DNA of 64,000 bases from an uncultured Flavobacteriales bacterium (GTDB lineage Bacteria > Bacteroidota > Bacteroidia > Flavobacteriales_D > Crocinitomicaceae), in NCBI GenBank assembly GCA_937876195.1, contig CALEIK010000023.1, forward strand, positions 186,001 to 250,000. Direction: 5' to 3'. The translations under genes and the position numbers were made by a program. Each line of letters starts with the position of its first letter. The first letter of the stretch is position 1. Below the pieces are notes generated by a model. It was not told the DNA's origin and made no database searches. It saw only the letters and a program-made list of their open reading frames with translations. This document shows positions 1 to 8,515 of the stretch, one piece after another.

Positions 1-401
1 TTGAGCTCATTTTCATCAACGGATGCAGTGATAAGCATTTGAAATTCACAGTAGAGCGTATCATAAAATCCTCCCCAAAACTGGATAGTACCAGTAAAAG
101 GCGGATTGATCGGCATCAATACATCCAACGTATGCACCTGCTGCCAAGTACCAAGTACAAAATAATTGACAGTCTCCATCGCAAGGGTGTCCCCCATATC
201 ATTTAGCAGTATAAATCCTGGATAGTCATATCCAGTTTGGGTGGCAGTATTCTCAACTGTCAATAAAAGTGTATCATTCCCGATATGCTGAAAGTCGCAA
301 CAGTCAATAATCAGTGAATCGCAATTGGTTTGTGACCACGCTGAATTGTAAACAAATCCTGTTAAACAGGCAAAGATTAAAAATTGTAAAAATGGACTCA
401 T
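1..401 (-). CDS. Secreted protein of unknown function, C-terminus beyond window
   Basis: An open reading frame runs on the minus strand from an ATG at 401 to the window edge without a stop, about 133 codons. It begins MSPFLQFLIFACLTGF followed by VYNSAWSQ, which looks like a Sec signal peptide ending near AWSQ. The next residues contain several cysteines (NCDSLIIDCCDF), and the visible part reads like a beta-rich extracellular domain (LLTVENTATQTG, PFTGTIQFWGG). Many Bacteroidota secreted proteins with such an N-terminus carry a T9SS sorting tail, but the C-terminus is not in the window, so this cannot be checked. No family is recognised. Confidence 0.6.
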   Translation of the reverse strand, partial: MSPFLQFLIFACLTGFVYNSAWSQTNCDSLIIDCCDFQHIGNDTLLLTVENTATQTGYDYPGFILLNDMGDTLAMETVNYFVLGTWQQVHTLDVLMPINPPFTGTIQFWGGFYDTLYCEFQMLITASVDENEL

Positions 402-496
402 AGGTGTTTATTTAAGTTCATATATTACCACTGACGTTCAACCTACGACAAAAGTAAAGTACACTACGGGCAAGAATCTCTCGTATTCTTGGAAGC

Positions 497-1819
497 CTAG
501 TCGTGTGACTCCACTACTTTACCGTACAAATCGTAATGATCTGCGCTCGTGATTTCTACCTTGGCAAAATCCCCTAAGCGTACAAAGTAATCTGCTTTCT
601 TCACGAGCACTTCGTTATCCACTTCTGGAGAATCAAACTCCGTTCTACCGATGAAATATTCACCTTCTACTCTGTCGAATAAAACGTTGAATGTCTGTCC
701 AATTTTTGCCTGATTCAATTCATAACTGATTCCTGACTGCAATTCCATAATTCGATCTGCACGTTCGCGCTTCACATCTTCTGGAACATCGTCCTCAAAA
801 TTGTGTGCGTGTGTATTTTCTTCGTGTGAATAGGTGAAAATTCCCAAGCGATCAAATCGTGAACGTTCTACCCAATCGTACATTTCCTGAAAATCGGCCT
901 CAGTTTCTCCTGGGTAACCAGCAATTAACGTCGTACGAATCGCTATTCCCGGGACTTTCGCTCTGATTTCTGAAATCAATTCTTCGGTTTTTTCGCGTGT
1001 AATTCCACGACGCATCGCTTGAAGCATACGCGTTGAACCGTGTTGTAAAGGAATATCCAAATAATTGCAGATATTGCTGCGCTTGTTCATCACCTCCAAG
1101 ACATCCATCGGGAATCCAGCAGGAAAAGCATAATGTAATTTTATCCATTCAATGCCTTCGACATCCGCTAATTTTTCTAGCAGTTCAGCCAAAGCACGTT
1201 TTTTGTAGATATCCAGTCCGTAATACGTCAAATCTTGCGCAATCAACATCAATTCCTTCACGCCTTTCGCTGCCAATCCTTGTGCTTGCTTCACCAATTC
1301 CTCAATCGGGGTAGAAACATGCTTTCCACGCATAATCGGTATGGCACAAAACGAACACGGACGATTACAACCTTCCGCAATTTTGAAATAGGCATAGTGA
1401 TTGGGTGTCGTCAACAAACGTTCACCGATCAATTCGTACTTGTAATCTGCTTTCAACGTTTTTAGCAAACGAGGAAGCTCACGTGTACCAAAAAAGGCAT
1501 CAACTTCTGGAATTTCTTTCTCCAGTTCATCTCTGTAGCGTTCAGATAAACAACCTGTCACGTACACTTTTGAAACCAACCCCTCTGATTTTGCATCAGC
1601 ATAACGAATAATGGTATCAATCGATTCCTGCTTCGCATTGTCGATAAATCCACACGTATTAATGATCACAATTTCTGCGTCATCACTCTGTGATTCATGC
1701 TCCACATCAAATTTATTCCCTTTCAGCTGCGCCATCATGACTTCAGAATCAAAGATGTTCTTCGAGCAACCTAAGGTAACCACGTTGACCTTGTTCTTCT
1801 TGAGGGTTTTTGTTTTCAT
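497..1819 (-). CDS. rimO: Ribosomal protein S12 methylthiotransferase RimO
   Basis: Radical-SAM methylthiotransferase that adds a methylthio group to the conserved aspartate of ribosomal protein S12 in the cytoplasm. The 440-residue protein has the UPF0004 N-terminal domain with the three cysteines of the auxiliary iron-sulfur cluster (C18 in TLGCSKN, C56 in NTCGF, C90 in VTGC). The radical SAM CxxxCxxC motif is at C151, C155 and C158 (EGCNRPCSFCAIP), and a C-terminal TRAM domain covers roughly residues 375-440. The spacing and the wording GCSKNIFDSE favour RimO over MiaB. Length is normal. The gene is monocistronic; its start lies next to a TTGAACT repeat array. Confidence 0.95.
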   Translation of the reverse strand: MKTKTLKKNKVNVVTLGCSKNIFDSEVMMAQLKGNKFDVEHESQSDDAEIVIINTCGFIDNAKQESIDTIIRYADAKSEGLVSKVYVTGCLSERYRDELEKEIPEVDAFFGTRELPRLLKTLKADYKYELIGERLLTTPNHYAYFKIAEGCNRPCSFCAIPIMRGKHVSTPIEELVKQAQGLAAKGVKELMLIAQDLTYYGLDIYKKRALAELLEKLADVEGIEWIKLHYAFPAGFPMDVLEVMNKRSNICNYLDIPLQHGSTRMLQAMRRGITREKTEELISEIRAKVPGIAIRTTLIAGYPGETEADFQEMYDWVERSRFDRLGIFTYSHEENTHAHNFEDDVPEDVKRERADRIMELQSGISYELNQAKIGQTFNVLFDRVEGEYFIGRTEFDSPEVDNEVLVKKADYFVRLGDFAKVEITSADHYDLYGKVVESHD

Positions 1820-1839
1820 GGTGCAAAGGTACTGTTAAG

Positions 1840-1870
1840 AGTTCAAAGTTCAAGGAGTTCAACAGTTCAA
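1840..1870 (-). repeat. TTGAACT heptamer array, copy 1
   Basis: Four copies of AGTTCAA (TTGAACT on the minus strand) with spacers of 0, 2 and 1 bases, just upstream of rimO. Read on the minus strand, the 31 bases are identical, spacers included, to the first 31 bases of the array at 2388-2442. The two arrays therefore form an exact inverted pair around the pterin dehydratase gene. Confidence 0.85.
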
Positions 1871-1935
1871 AGGCTCGTTTTTTTTTGAAACGTCTTAATA
1901 TCTATACAAAAGTCAAATGGCTTGAACTGCCAAAA

Positions 1936-2193
1936 TCATGAATTTATACCCACAAACTCAGCGAAGGCGTCATCCATAAATTTTGCGAGTGCATGATCGC
2001 GCGATGTAATTGCATTTTTATCATGTGACATGAGTTCAACCTTCATCTTCTTGGCCTTAAAAATACAAACATCGGGATGATGATTTGTTTTATCGGCGTG
2101 TACTGCAACGATTTGCAGAAATTGCGTTAATCGTGTCAAATCATTGAACGAAAACTCTTTTACTAACTTATCATTTTCTATTAACCAGCTCAT
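1936..2193 (-). CDS. Pterin-4a-carbinolamine dehydratase
   Basis: Small cytoplasmic enzyme (85 residues) that dehydrates 4a-hydroxytetrahydrobiopterin and so recycles the pterin cofactor of aromatic amino acid hydroxylases. The family motif is intact: H38-H39-P40-D41 in NHHPDV, then H57 in SHD and D66 in SRDHALAKF, with the usual spacing. Length is slightly short, as in many bacterial members. No aromatic amino acid hydroxylase is in the window, so the partner is unknown; standalone copies are common in bacteria. The gene sits alone between two inverted TTGAACT arrays. Confidence 0.9.
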   Translation of the reverse strand: MSWLIENDKLVKEFSFNDLTRLTQFLQIVAVHADKTNHHPDVCIFKAKKMKVELMSHDKNAITSRDHALAKFMDDAFAEFVGINS

Positions 2194-2387
2194 AATTCCT
2201 CTATTTTAAAATGATAACTTAACGATTGAATCAAACAGTATTTCAAAGCGATTGATAATAGAATAAAAACTTTGAATTTCCGTATTTCTAAAGATAGTCT
2301 TTATAAGCCACACTTCCTCATTTTTCTGGACTTTATGAAAAATTGGACAAATTCAACCCTAAGATTAGTTCCACGCAGAAAAACCCC

Positions 2388-2442
2388 TTGAACTGTTGAA
2401 CTCCTTGAACTTTGAACTCCTTTACACTTTGAACTTTGAAAC
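2388..2442 (+). repeat. TTGAACT heptamer array, copy 2
   Basis: Five perfect TTGAACT copies starting at 2388, 2396, 2405, 2412 and 2429, followed by a degenerate TTGAAAC at 2436. The first 31 bases equal the minus-strand reading of the array at 1840-1870. It lies about 50 bases upstream of the lipoprotein gene at 2492. No open reading frame is supported in the surrounding 2194-2491. Confidence 0.85.
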
Positions 2443-2491
2443 TATCAACAATGGTATTATATTTGAACAAAAGAACGCAAACTAAAGTGTT

Positions 2492-2953
2492 ATGAAATCA
2501 ATTGCCTTTTTACTGATTGGACTTTTTGTATTTTCGTGTGGGACGAAGAACAATGAAGTCAAGAGCTCTGACAAAAAAGAAACGACTGAGCAAACGAAAC
2601 CTGAACGGAACATTATGTTGACAGCTAAATTTGGAATGTTCGACCCTTCCAGTCCATTTGACATTCAAAAAGTAACAGTCAAAGGAAATACCATGTTCGT
2701 TGATATCTCATACCCTGGTGGGTGTGGTGTTCATGAATTTAAAGCAGTGGGTAATTTGGCAATTATGAAGTCGATGCCTCCACAACGTATGATGAAAGTC
2801 ATTCACACCGCTAAAAGTGAGTTGTGTAAGTCGATTGTCAACAACACATTGGAGATAGACATTACCGAAATGGCGAATGACAAAACGCCTGGAAGTGTTA
2901 TTTATCTATTGCTTGAAGGTTGGGAAGAGCGCATTGAATATACATTTGAATAA
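2492..2953 (+). CDS. Hypothetical lipoprotein
   Basis: A 153-residue protein with a lipoprotein signal peptide: MKSIAFLLIGLFVFSC with the lipobox cysteine at position 16, then a charged linker rich in K, E and T (about residues 18-38). The mature domain, about 110 residues, is probably beta-rich and has two cysteines (GGCGVHEF and KSELCKS). I do not recognise a family. It ends one base before the ATG of elbB, so the two are probably co-transcribed, although no shared function is obvious. Confidence 0.75.
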   Translation: MKSIAFLLIGLFVFSCGTKNNEVKSSDKKETTEQTKPERNIMLTAKFGMFDPSSPFDIQKVTVKGNTMFVDISYPGGCGVHEFKAVGNLAIMKSMPPQRMMKVIHTAKSELCKSIVNNTLEIDITEMANDKTPGSVIYLLLEGWEERIEYTFE

Positions 2954-2954
2954 G

Positions 2955-3635
2955 ATGAAAATAGGAGTTTTACTTTCCGGATGTGGAGTTTATGACGGTG
3001 CTGAAATTCACGAAACCGTTTTAACCCTTCTATCTATTGATGAAATTGGTGCTGAAGCTTTATGTATTTCGGTGAACAAGCCACAACATCACGTTATTAA
3101 TCACTTGACAGGTGAAGAAATACCTGAATCGAGGAATATGATGGTCGAAAGCGCACGCATTGCTCGTGGAAATGTCACAAATATTTTGGATGTGAATCCC
3201 GCAGATATTGACGCCCTTGTAATTCCTGGTGGGTTTGGAAGTGCAAAAAACTTCACCGATTGGGCATTCAACGGTCCAGATGGAACCATTCTACCCGAAG
3301 TGAAGTTGTTACTTGTCAACCTGTACAACATCGGAAAACCAATTGCAGCGTTGTGCGTAAGTCCCGTTGTGTTGGCGAAGGCGATTGAAGATTCGAAGCT
3401 CTCAGCCAAAATGACCATCGGAACGGACAAAGAAGGATCTCCTTATGATATCGGTGGCTTCTCACAAGGATTGGAACAATTAGGAACATCTACCCAAATG
3501 AAAACAGTTCGAGAAATTTTGGTTGATCCAGAGAATAAGTTTGTCACGGCACCTTGTTACATGATGGATGCGTCTATTTCTGATGTTCGGAAGAATATTC
3601 GTTCGGCGATCGAAGCTTTGCGGGATTTGGTATAA
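2955..3635 (+). CDS. elbB: ElbB-type glyoxalase / isoprenoid biosynthesis glyoxalase
   Basis: DJ-1/PfpI superfamily protein of the ElbB group, cytoplasmic, whose E. coli member has glyoxalase III-like activity. The N-terminus MKIGVLLSGCGVYDGAEIHE is diagnostic (SGCGVYDG). The nucleophile-elbow region is AALCVSPVVLAKA, with the family cysteine in ALCVSP, and PGGFGSAKN is also typical. The frame is open 26 codons further upstream, but that extension would overlap the lipoprotein gene and add residues unlike the family, so the ATG at 2955 is chosen (226 residues). It follows the lipoprotein stop by one base, suggesting translational coupling. Confidence 0.9.
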   Translation: MKIGVLLSGCGVYDGAEIHETVLTLLSIDEIGAEALCISVNKPQHHVINHLTGEEIPESRNMMVESARIARGNVTNILDVNPADIDALVIPGGFGSAKNFTDWAFNGPDGTILPEVKLLLVNLYNIGKPIAALCVSPVVLAKAIEDSKLSAKMTIGTDKEGSPYDIGGFSQGLEQLGTSTQMKTVREILVDPENKFVTAPCYMMDASISDVRKNIRSAIEALRDLV

Positions 3636-3682
3636 ATACTCAAGGGGGAAAAGATTAAAATAGCGCGCTGCCCTTTTAACTT

Positions 3683-3719
3683 TTGAACTCTTGAACTCTT
3701 GAACTTTGAACTTTGAACT
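3683..3719 (+). repeat. TTGAACT heptamer array, copy 3
   Basis: Five perfect TTGAACT copies at 3683, 3691, 3699, 3706 and 3713, with one-base C spacers between the first three and none between the last three. It lies between elbB and pckA and has the same repeat unit as the arrays at 1840 and 2388, but a different spacer pattern. Confidence 0.85.
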
Positions 3720-3813
3720 TCTTTAGTTTAATATGACCAAAATGTTAACAATATTTTTCGTGAATTGTTAGCAACTCAACACAGTTTTTCAATAAATCTA
3801 TGGGAGAAACCGT

Positions 3814-3821
3814 TAGCTTTG
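3814..3821 (+). promoter_or_regulatory. Candidate -7 promoter element for pckA
   Basis: TAGCTTTG matches the Bacteroidota primary-sigma -7 consensus TAnnTTTG and lies 36 bases before the pckA ATG. No convincing -33 TTG at standard spacing was found. Confidence 0.35.
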
Positions 3822-3856
3822 TAATAACAATCAAGCATTAGCTAAAAAAAATTATT

Positions 3857-5470
3857 ATGGACGTATTTGGTAAGAAAAGCAACAATGCCAACTTAAACGA
3901 ATCAATCGGATTAACTCATTTAGGAAATCAATTTTGGAACCTCTCCCCATCAGAACTTATTGAAGATACAATTATCAACGGTCAGGGAATGTTAACTGAC
4001 ACAGGAGCTATCGCTGTTGAAACAGGAGAATTTACAGGTCGCTCTCCAAAGGATCGATTTATTGTGTGTGATGAAAAAACAGAAAATGCTGTTTGGTGGG
4101 GAAATATCAATCTAAAATTCACTCCAGAAAAATTTGACGCGCTCTACGACCGCATGAAAGCTTACATGAGCGGTAGAGACGTTTATGTGCGTGACGCTTA
4201 TGCGTGTGCAGACGAAAATCACCGTTTAAATTTACGCGTAGTCACTGAATTTCCTTGGTCGAACCACTTTGCATACAACATGTTCTTGCGACCGACAGAT
4301 GAAGAAATTGAAAACTTCAGTCCCGAGTGGCACGTCATCTGTGTACCAGGATTTATGGCCGATCCTGAAATTGACGGAACACGCCAGCATAATTTTGCGG
4401 TACTTAACTTTACACGTAAAATGATCATCATCGGTGGTACAGGATATACAGGTGAAATCAAAAAAGGAGTTTTCTCAGCACTGAACTTTATCTTACCGCA
4501 CGAAAAGAATGTACTTTCTATGCACTGTTCGGCAAATATTGGAAAAGATGGCGATACTGCTGTATTCTTTGGATTGTCAGGAACTGGAAAAACGACATTG
4601 TCTTCAGATCCAGACAGAAGATTGATCGGAGACGACGAACACGGTTGGTCAAACGATACAGTATTCAATTTTGAAGGTGGATGTTACGCGAAAACAGTTG
4701 ATTTAGCACGTGAAAACGAACCTCAAATTTTTGACGCAATTAAGTACGGGGCTATTTTGGAGAACATTGGCTTCTTCGAAGGAACTTCTACACCAAACTA
4801 CGAGGATGTAACAATTACTCAAAATACGCGTGTTTCCTACCCTATTCACCACATTGATAATATCGTAGTTCCGTCAAAAGGTGGAGCACCCAAAAATATT
4901 TTCTTTTTGACTTGTGATGCATTCGGTGTTTTACCTCCGATTTCAAAACTATCAAGAGAACAAGCAATGTACCATTTCATGTCAGGTTACACAGCGAAGG
5001 TTGCTGGAACTGAGATGGGCGTTACGGAACCAGAAACCACTTTTTCAGCTGGGTTTGGTGCGGCATTCTTGCCTTTGCACCCTGCAAAATATGCAGAATT
5101 ACTTGGGAATAAGTTGGATGGAACTGATATCAAAGTATGGCTCATCAATACAGGATGGTCAGGTGGTGGTTACGGTATAGGTAAACGTATGAAATTGTCC
5201 TATACTAGATCAATGATTACCGCTGCAATGAATGGTTTATTGGATAACGTGAGTTATGAGAAATTACCAATTTTTGAATTGGCATTCCCAACAACATGTG
5301 AAAATGTGCCATCTGAAATTCTGAATCCTCGTGAAACGTGGGCAGACAAAGCGGCATATGATGAAACAGCAGGTAAACTCGCAACGCAATTTGTGACGAA
5401 CTTCGAAAAGTTTGCAGATGAAACAAGCGATGCTATTCTTTCTGCTGCACCGAAAGTATTGGTGAAGTAA
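3857..5470 (+). CDS. pckA: Phosphoenolpyruvate carboxykinase (ATP)
   Basis: Gluconeogenic enzyme converting oxaloacetate and ATP to phosphoenolpyruvate, ADP and CO2 in the cytosol. The 537-residue protein has the phosphate-binding loop GLSGTGKTT (about 239-247), the kinase-2 region LIGDDEHGW (about 256-264) typical of the ATP-dependent class, and the substrate-binding arginine in EFTGRSPKD (about 58-66). Length is normal. A candidate TAnnTTTG promoter precedes it and a strong hairpin terminator follows at 5490, so it is probably transcribed alone. Confidence 0.97.
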   Translation: MDVFGKKSNNANLNESIGLTHLGNQFWNLSPSELIEDTIINGQGMLTDTGAIAVETGEFTGRSPKDRFIVCDEKTENAVWWGNINLKFTPEKFDALYDRMKAYMSGRDVYVRDAYACADENHRLNLRVVTEFPWSNHFAYNMFLRPTDEEIENFSPEWHVICVPGFMADPEIDGTRQHNFAVLNFTRKMIIIGGTGYTGEIKKGVFSALNFILPHEKNVLSMHCSANIGKDGDTAVFFGLSGTGKTTLSSDPDRRLIGDDEHGWSNDTVFNFEGGCYAKTVDLARENEPQIFDAIKYGAILENIGFFEGTSTPNYEDVTITQNTRVSYPIHHIDNIVVPSKGGAPKNIFFLTCDAFGVLPPISKLSREQAMYHFMSGYTAKVAGTEMGVTEPETTFSAGFGAAFLPLHPAKYAELLGNKLDGTDIKVWLINTGWSGGGYGIGKRMKLSYTRSMITAAMNGLLDNVSYEKLPIFELAFPTTCENVPSEILNPRETWADKAAYDETAGKLATQFVTNFEKFADETSDAILSAAPKVLVK

Positions 5471-5489
5471 AATAGAATAACTTTTATAG

Positions 5490-5526
5490 TAAAGCTCTCA
5501 GTTCAATGAATTGGGAGCTTTTTTTA
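5490..5526 (+). terminator. Rho-independent terminator of pckA
   Basis: Stem AAGCTCTCA against TTGGGAGCTT with a short loop, followed by a run of T, 20 bases after the pckA stop. Confidence 0.8.
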
Positions 5527-5563
5527 CGCGTCAAACTGCCTAATTGGTATGAGTAAAACTGTT

Positions 5564-5579
5564 TTGGCACATCAATTGT
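5564..5579 (+). promoter_or_regulatory. Sigma-54-like promoter upstream of lipoprotein gene
   Basis: TTGGCAC, five bases, then TTGT gives GG-N10-GT, close to the sigma-54 consensus TGGCAC-N5-TTGC. The predicted start would be about 65 bases before the ATG at 5656. A primary-sigma -7 match (5623) lies between, so either could be used. Confidence 0.35.
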
Positions 5580-5622
5580 TAACACATGTTAAAATAAATT
5601 TTACCAAAAGCAAAAACTTTCA

Positions 5623-5630
5623 TAAGTTTG
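5623..5630 (+). promoter_or_regulatory. Candidate -7 promoter element
   Basis: TAAGTTTG matches TAnnTTTG and lies 26 bases before the ATG at 5656. No -33 TTG at proper spacing was found. Confidence 0.35.
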
Positions 5631-5655
5631 CAGTACTAATCAAAATTTGAATACT

Positions 5656-6333
5656 ATGAAAAAAATCATTTTTCCACTATTTCTTGCCTTGACGCTTATT
5701 AGCTGTAACAAGGAAGACTCTGAAGATGTAAATCAGGACAAAATCTACACAGATTACGAAATGTTCTATAACGAAAACACCCATAAAACATTGGTAGTAG
5801 CACGTTTTAGATTCGGTGGAGCAACTGGAACATTACTCGAATTAAGTTCTGGAGCAAACGTTAAATTTGATGGCGACAATCTAGCGTACAACCCATTGTA
5901 CGGAGGCCATATGAAAGAGTATTCTGGTGAAAAATCACCGGGTACATTTGTATACACTGACGTCAATGGAAATATATATACAAATACAGCACCTTCGAAC
6001 AACCCAATTGCATTCGACCCAACCTTTGATACAATTGTAAAATCACAAGCGAATACTTGTGTATGGCTCGGATCTTCACTTCAAGCGAACGAGGCTGTAG
6101 CATTATTTGTTGGATCATGGACATGGGGACAAGATGCCCTCTTCTATCAAGATTTAGATGGTGCAACTGACTTCGTAATGGGAGTTTCTCAACTGAGTGG
6201 GCTGGCAGAAGGAACTTCTACTATGTACATGGACAGATACACTGCAGTGAATGTTTCACAAGGAACGAGCGAAGGTGGTCGTATAAGAAACAAGTACAGA
6301 GCAGAGAACCAACAAGTACTGGTGCTTCCTTAA
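5656..6333 (+). CDS. Hypothetical lipoprotein
   Basis: A 225-residue predicted lipoprotein. MKKIIFPLFLALTLISC places the lipobox cysteine at 17, followed by an acidic linker (NKEDSEDVNQD). The mature part has many glycines and aromatic residues (VARFRFGGATG, VGSWTWGQDALF), suggesting a beta-sandwich surface domain, but no family is recognised. The frame also opens at a TTG three codons upstream (5647); the ATG at 5656 gives a normal signal peptide and is preferred. The gene stands alone, with a terminator on each side. Confidence 0.75.
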   Translation: MKKIIFPLFLALTLISCNKEDSEDVNQDKIYTDYEMFYNENTHKTLVVARFRFGGATGTLLELSSGANVKFDGDNLAYNPLYGGHMKEYSGEKSPGTFVYTDVNGNIYTNTAPSNNPIAFDPTFDTIVKSQANTCVWLGSSLQANEAVALFVGSWTWGQDALFYQDLDGATDFVMGVSQLSGLAEGTSTMYMDRYTAVNVSQGTSEGGRIRNKYRAENQQVLVLP

Positions 6334-6351
6334 AATATTGAGTTATCTCAT

Positions 6352-6391
6352 CTAAAAGCCATCCATCGATTATCGGTGGATGGCTTTTTTG
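6352..6391 (+). terminator. Rho-independent terminator
   Basis: Twelve-base stem AAAAGCCATCCA / TGGATGGCTTTT with an 11-base loop and a T tract. It lies between the convergent lipoprotein gene and the M42 peptidase gene and could serve both strands. Confidence 0.85.
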
Positions 6392-6403
6392 TTAAAAGGA
6401 AGT

Positions 6404-7327
6404 TTATAAATGCTTCATTAAATAACTATACAACGCCACCATGGAATCAATATCACTTTTAAACACCTTCTCATCTGAGGTATGCACGTGATCTTCGGGT
6501 GCTCCAATGAAACACCAATCGATTGGGTAATCTGATTTCTGCAACATACCCCCATCACTTCCACCAGATGATTCTACTTCCAATTGAAATTGAATACCCG
6601 AATCCCTTGCTAATGCAATAATTTTATCCAAGTACGATCGTCTAGGTAATCCACTATCCCTCATCGAAACAGCAACTCCCCCACCATGCACCACACCAGA
6701 AGTCACCCAAGTAATATCCGCAATGAGCGCTTGATACACTTGATGATTGTCCATGAGGTACTTTGCGCAAAACCCTACAGAATTGCCACCATGCTCTTCA
6801 TACGTTGAAAAAACAATCGCTCCATCTTCAAGTGTTTCTGCAACTTTCAACGCTGTCCAAACACCTAAGCGATTATCCATATAGGGCGATTGCACATATT
6901 CGCTTGTTTCGCGGAAATTCGGTTTAAACGTCAATAAGGTGCCACGGTCAATTTCTCTGTCAAACACATATTTGATCGAAGAATTTCCTTCTTCGTCTTC
7001 AATCACCATTAATTCCGTCTCAATTTCCCCTTTGGAATCACTTCCTACCAGTTGAGTTCCATCAATAATTTGAGGACCACCTACTTTTATCAATTCTTTA
7101 TCATAACCCGTAGAAAAACCGATGCTATCCATGTGTGCATAAATTGCTGTTGTTGGCTTTCCAAAAACAAGGATGACACAATCTTGAAATCCACGTCCCT
7201 CAATAACCGTCGGCTGAACCTTCCACTGGGATTGATTTGCTTTCACATACTTTAAAATAAAGTCCTTCATCTTTCCTTCATCGCTTGCTGCGGATCGGAC
7301 TTCGACCAATTGTTTTAATAATTTCAC
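6404..7327 (-). CDS. M42/M20-like metallopeptidase (aminopeptidase)
   Basis: Zinc-dependent exopeptidase of the MH clan, most like family M42 glutamyl or deblocking aminopeptidases. The expected metal and catalytic residues are in order: H65 and D67 in YAHMDSIG, D151 in MDNRLG, E177-E178 in TYEEHGG, D204 in IADIT, and H282 in DHVHTSDE. The glycine-rich segment ESSGGSDGG (about 252-260) is also typical. At 307 residues it is shorter than classical M42 enzymes (about 350), so the dimerisation domain may be reduced. It has no signal peptide and is probably cytoplasmic, degrading peptides. Confidence 0.8.
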   Translation of the reverse strand: MKLLKQLVEVRSAASDEGKMKDFILKYVKANQSQWKVQPTVIEGRGFQDCVILVFGKPTTAIYAHMDSIGFSTGYDKELIKVGGPQIIDGTQLVGSDSKGEIETELMVIEDEEGNSSIKYVFDREIDRGTLLTFKPNFRETSEYVQSPYMDNRLGVWTALKVAETLEDGAIVFSTYEEHGGNSVGFCAKYLMDNHQVYQALIADITWVTSGVVHGGGVAVSMRDSGLPRRSYLDKIIALARDSGIQFQLEVESSGGSDGGMLQKSDYPIDWCFIGAPEDHVHTSDEKVFKSDIDSMVALYSYLMKHL

Positions 7328-7396
7328 GTGTTGCTTTGTTTAATTGATTTAAAATATCTCAATGGCTTGCTGATTGTTCATCACACCCCATCATTC

Positions 7397-8494
7397 TTAG
7401 TTTCTATTTGTTTCAATGAGTAGCTCTTTCCAGCGATCAAGTTGATGATAAACTCCATAGGTAAAATTTGTTGAGCGCAATACTGAAATGGATTGATTAC
7501 TAAGCATTGGAATCTTGGATAGCACTGTGGAATCACTATAAAAGGATGGATAAGAATTAATGCCAGAGTTCACAATCGCTCCTTCTCCTTTGAGGTAACC
7601 AAGTTTCTTTAATTCCTCCATCACGCGTGCTTCGATTGTGTCTATATCGTATTTTTTAAACTCCTTTTCAAAAACCCCAACACAAAGAAGACTGTAATCA
7701 TCTTCAATCTCATCTGATACTTGATTTGTCATATCACTGATGCGATGAATAAGTTCATGGTCAAGAATTCGATCATAACTGAATTTCCTTTTCTTATAAC
7801 CGGTAATCAGAATATGTATGTGTATGTAATTCATCACCTTTACCTTATATGTCAATGGTTTGCCGTTGATAACAATGCTGTCAACCATACTCACCGAAGT
7901 CATCGTGAGATTCTTTGCGGTGAATTCCTTTTCGTCGGATAAAACGACTTTCAACGAACCGTTGCTTTGAATGGCTTTGACACGGCAGTTGTAAATTATT
8001 TCAATCGCGTATCTATCAATAAGTCCTTTTACAGCACCTTCTATATCTCTAGCCCCCTTCGTTGGATATAAGTACTTTGTTGGGCGCACGGATACCCTAA
8101 AATCTGGATTTTTGGCTACCGATGCTATTTTTTTGAATTTCAATAGTTTAGCATTATAAAAAAATCCCCTCGCGGCTCTGACATTCATTTTCCAATCATA
8201 GGGAAACCAGACACCCTTTTTTCTGATACGCGGTAATGGTTCGAGTGGTTGCAATTCCAAGTTCATGAATTGTTCCATAAACTCATACACTTGCTCTGAA
8301 ACATCCCAAATGTGACAGCCAATCTCGACCCTGGGAATTCCTTCATGTCGAATTGTACCCCATGCACCAGCAGGGCGATCTCGTTCTTCAACCACCAACA
8401 CCTTTTTCCCCCGACCTATTTGGAAGCAAGCTTCTATGATGCACAAGGGCCCCGCACCTATGATGATATGATCATAATCCAGTTCGTTATTCAT
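7397..8494 (-). CDS. FAD/NAD(P)-binding amine-oxidase-like oxidoreductase
   Basis: A Rossmann dinucleotide-binding N-terminus is clear: DYDHIIIGAGPLCIIEA (GxGxxxxxxA), then the ribose-binding acid in VLVVEERDRPAGAW. The arrangement resembles UDP-galactopyranose-mutase or amine-oxidase type flavoproteins, but the substrate cannot be assigned. The start is a choice: the frame opens at an ATG at 8515, directly after the yigZ stop, but AGGAG lies well placed before the second ATG at 8494, which also leaves the usual few residues before the Rossmann strand. Close packing with yigZ suggests one transcript. Length (365 residues) fits a complete protein. Confidence 0.65.
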   Translation of the reverse strand: MNNELDYDHIIIGAGPLCIIEACFQIGRGKKVLVVEERDRPAGAWGTIRHEGIPRVEIGCHIWDVSEQVYEFMEQFMNLELQPLEPLPRIRKKGVWFPYDWKMNVRAARGFFYNAKLLKFKKIASVAKNPDFRVSVRPTKYLYPTKGARDIEGAVKGLIDRYAIEIIYNCRVKAIQSNGSLKVVLSDEKEFTAKNLTMTSVSMVDSIVINGKPLTYKVKVMNYIHIHILITGYKKRKFSYDRILDHELIHRISDMTNQVSDEIEDDYSLLCVGVFEKEFKKYDIDTIEARVMEELKKLGYLKGEGAIVNSGINSYPSFYSDSTVLSKIPMLSNQSISVLRSTNFTYGVYHQLDRWKELLIETNRN

Positions 8495-8515
8495 ATGTTG
8501 AGTGCTCCTATTCAT

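Noticed and set aside
471..491. Terminator after rimO
   Set aside because: CAAGAAT/ATTCTTG can pair, but there is no T tract on the minus strand, so support is too weak.
2877..2954. Upstream in-frame extension of elbB
   Set aside because: It overlaps the lipoprotein gene and adds residues unlike the ElbB family; the ATG at 2955 gives the expected N-terminus.
1840..3719. CRISPR array
   Set aside because: Units are seven bases with spacers of zero to two bases, with no spacer-sized variable sequence and no cas genes.
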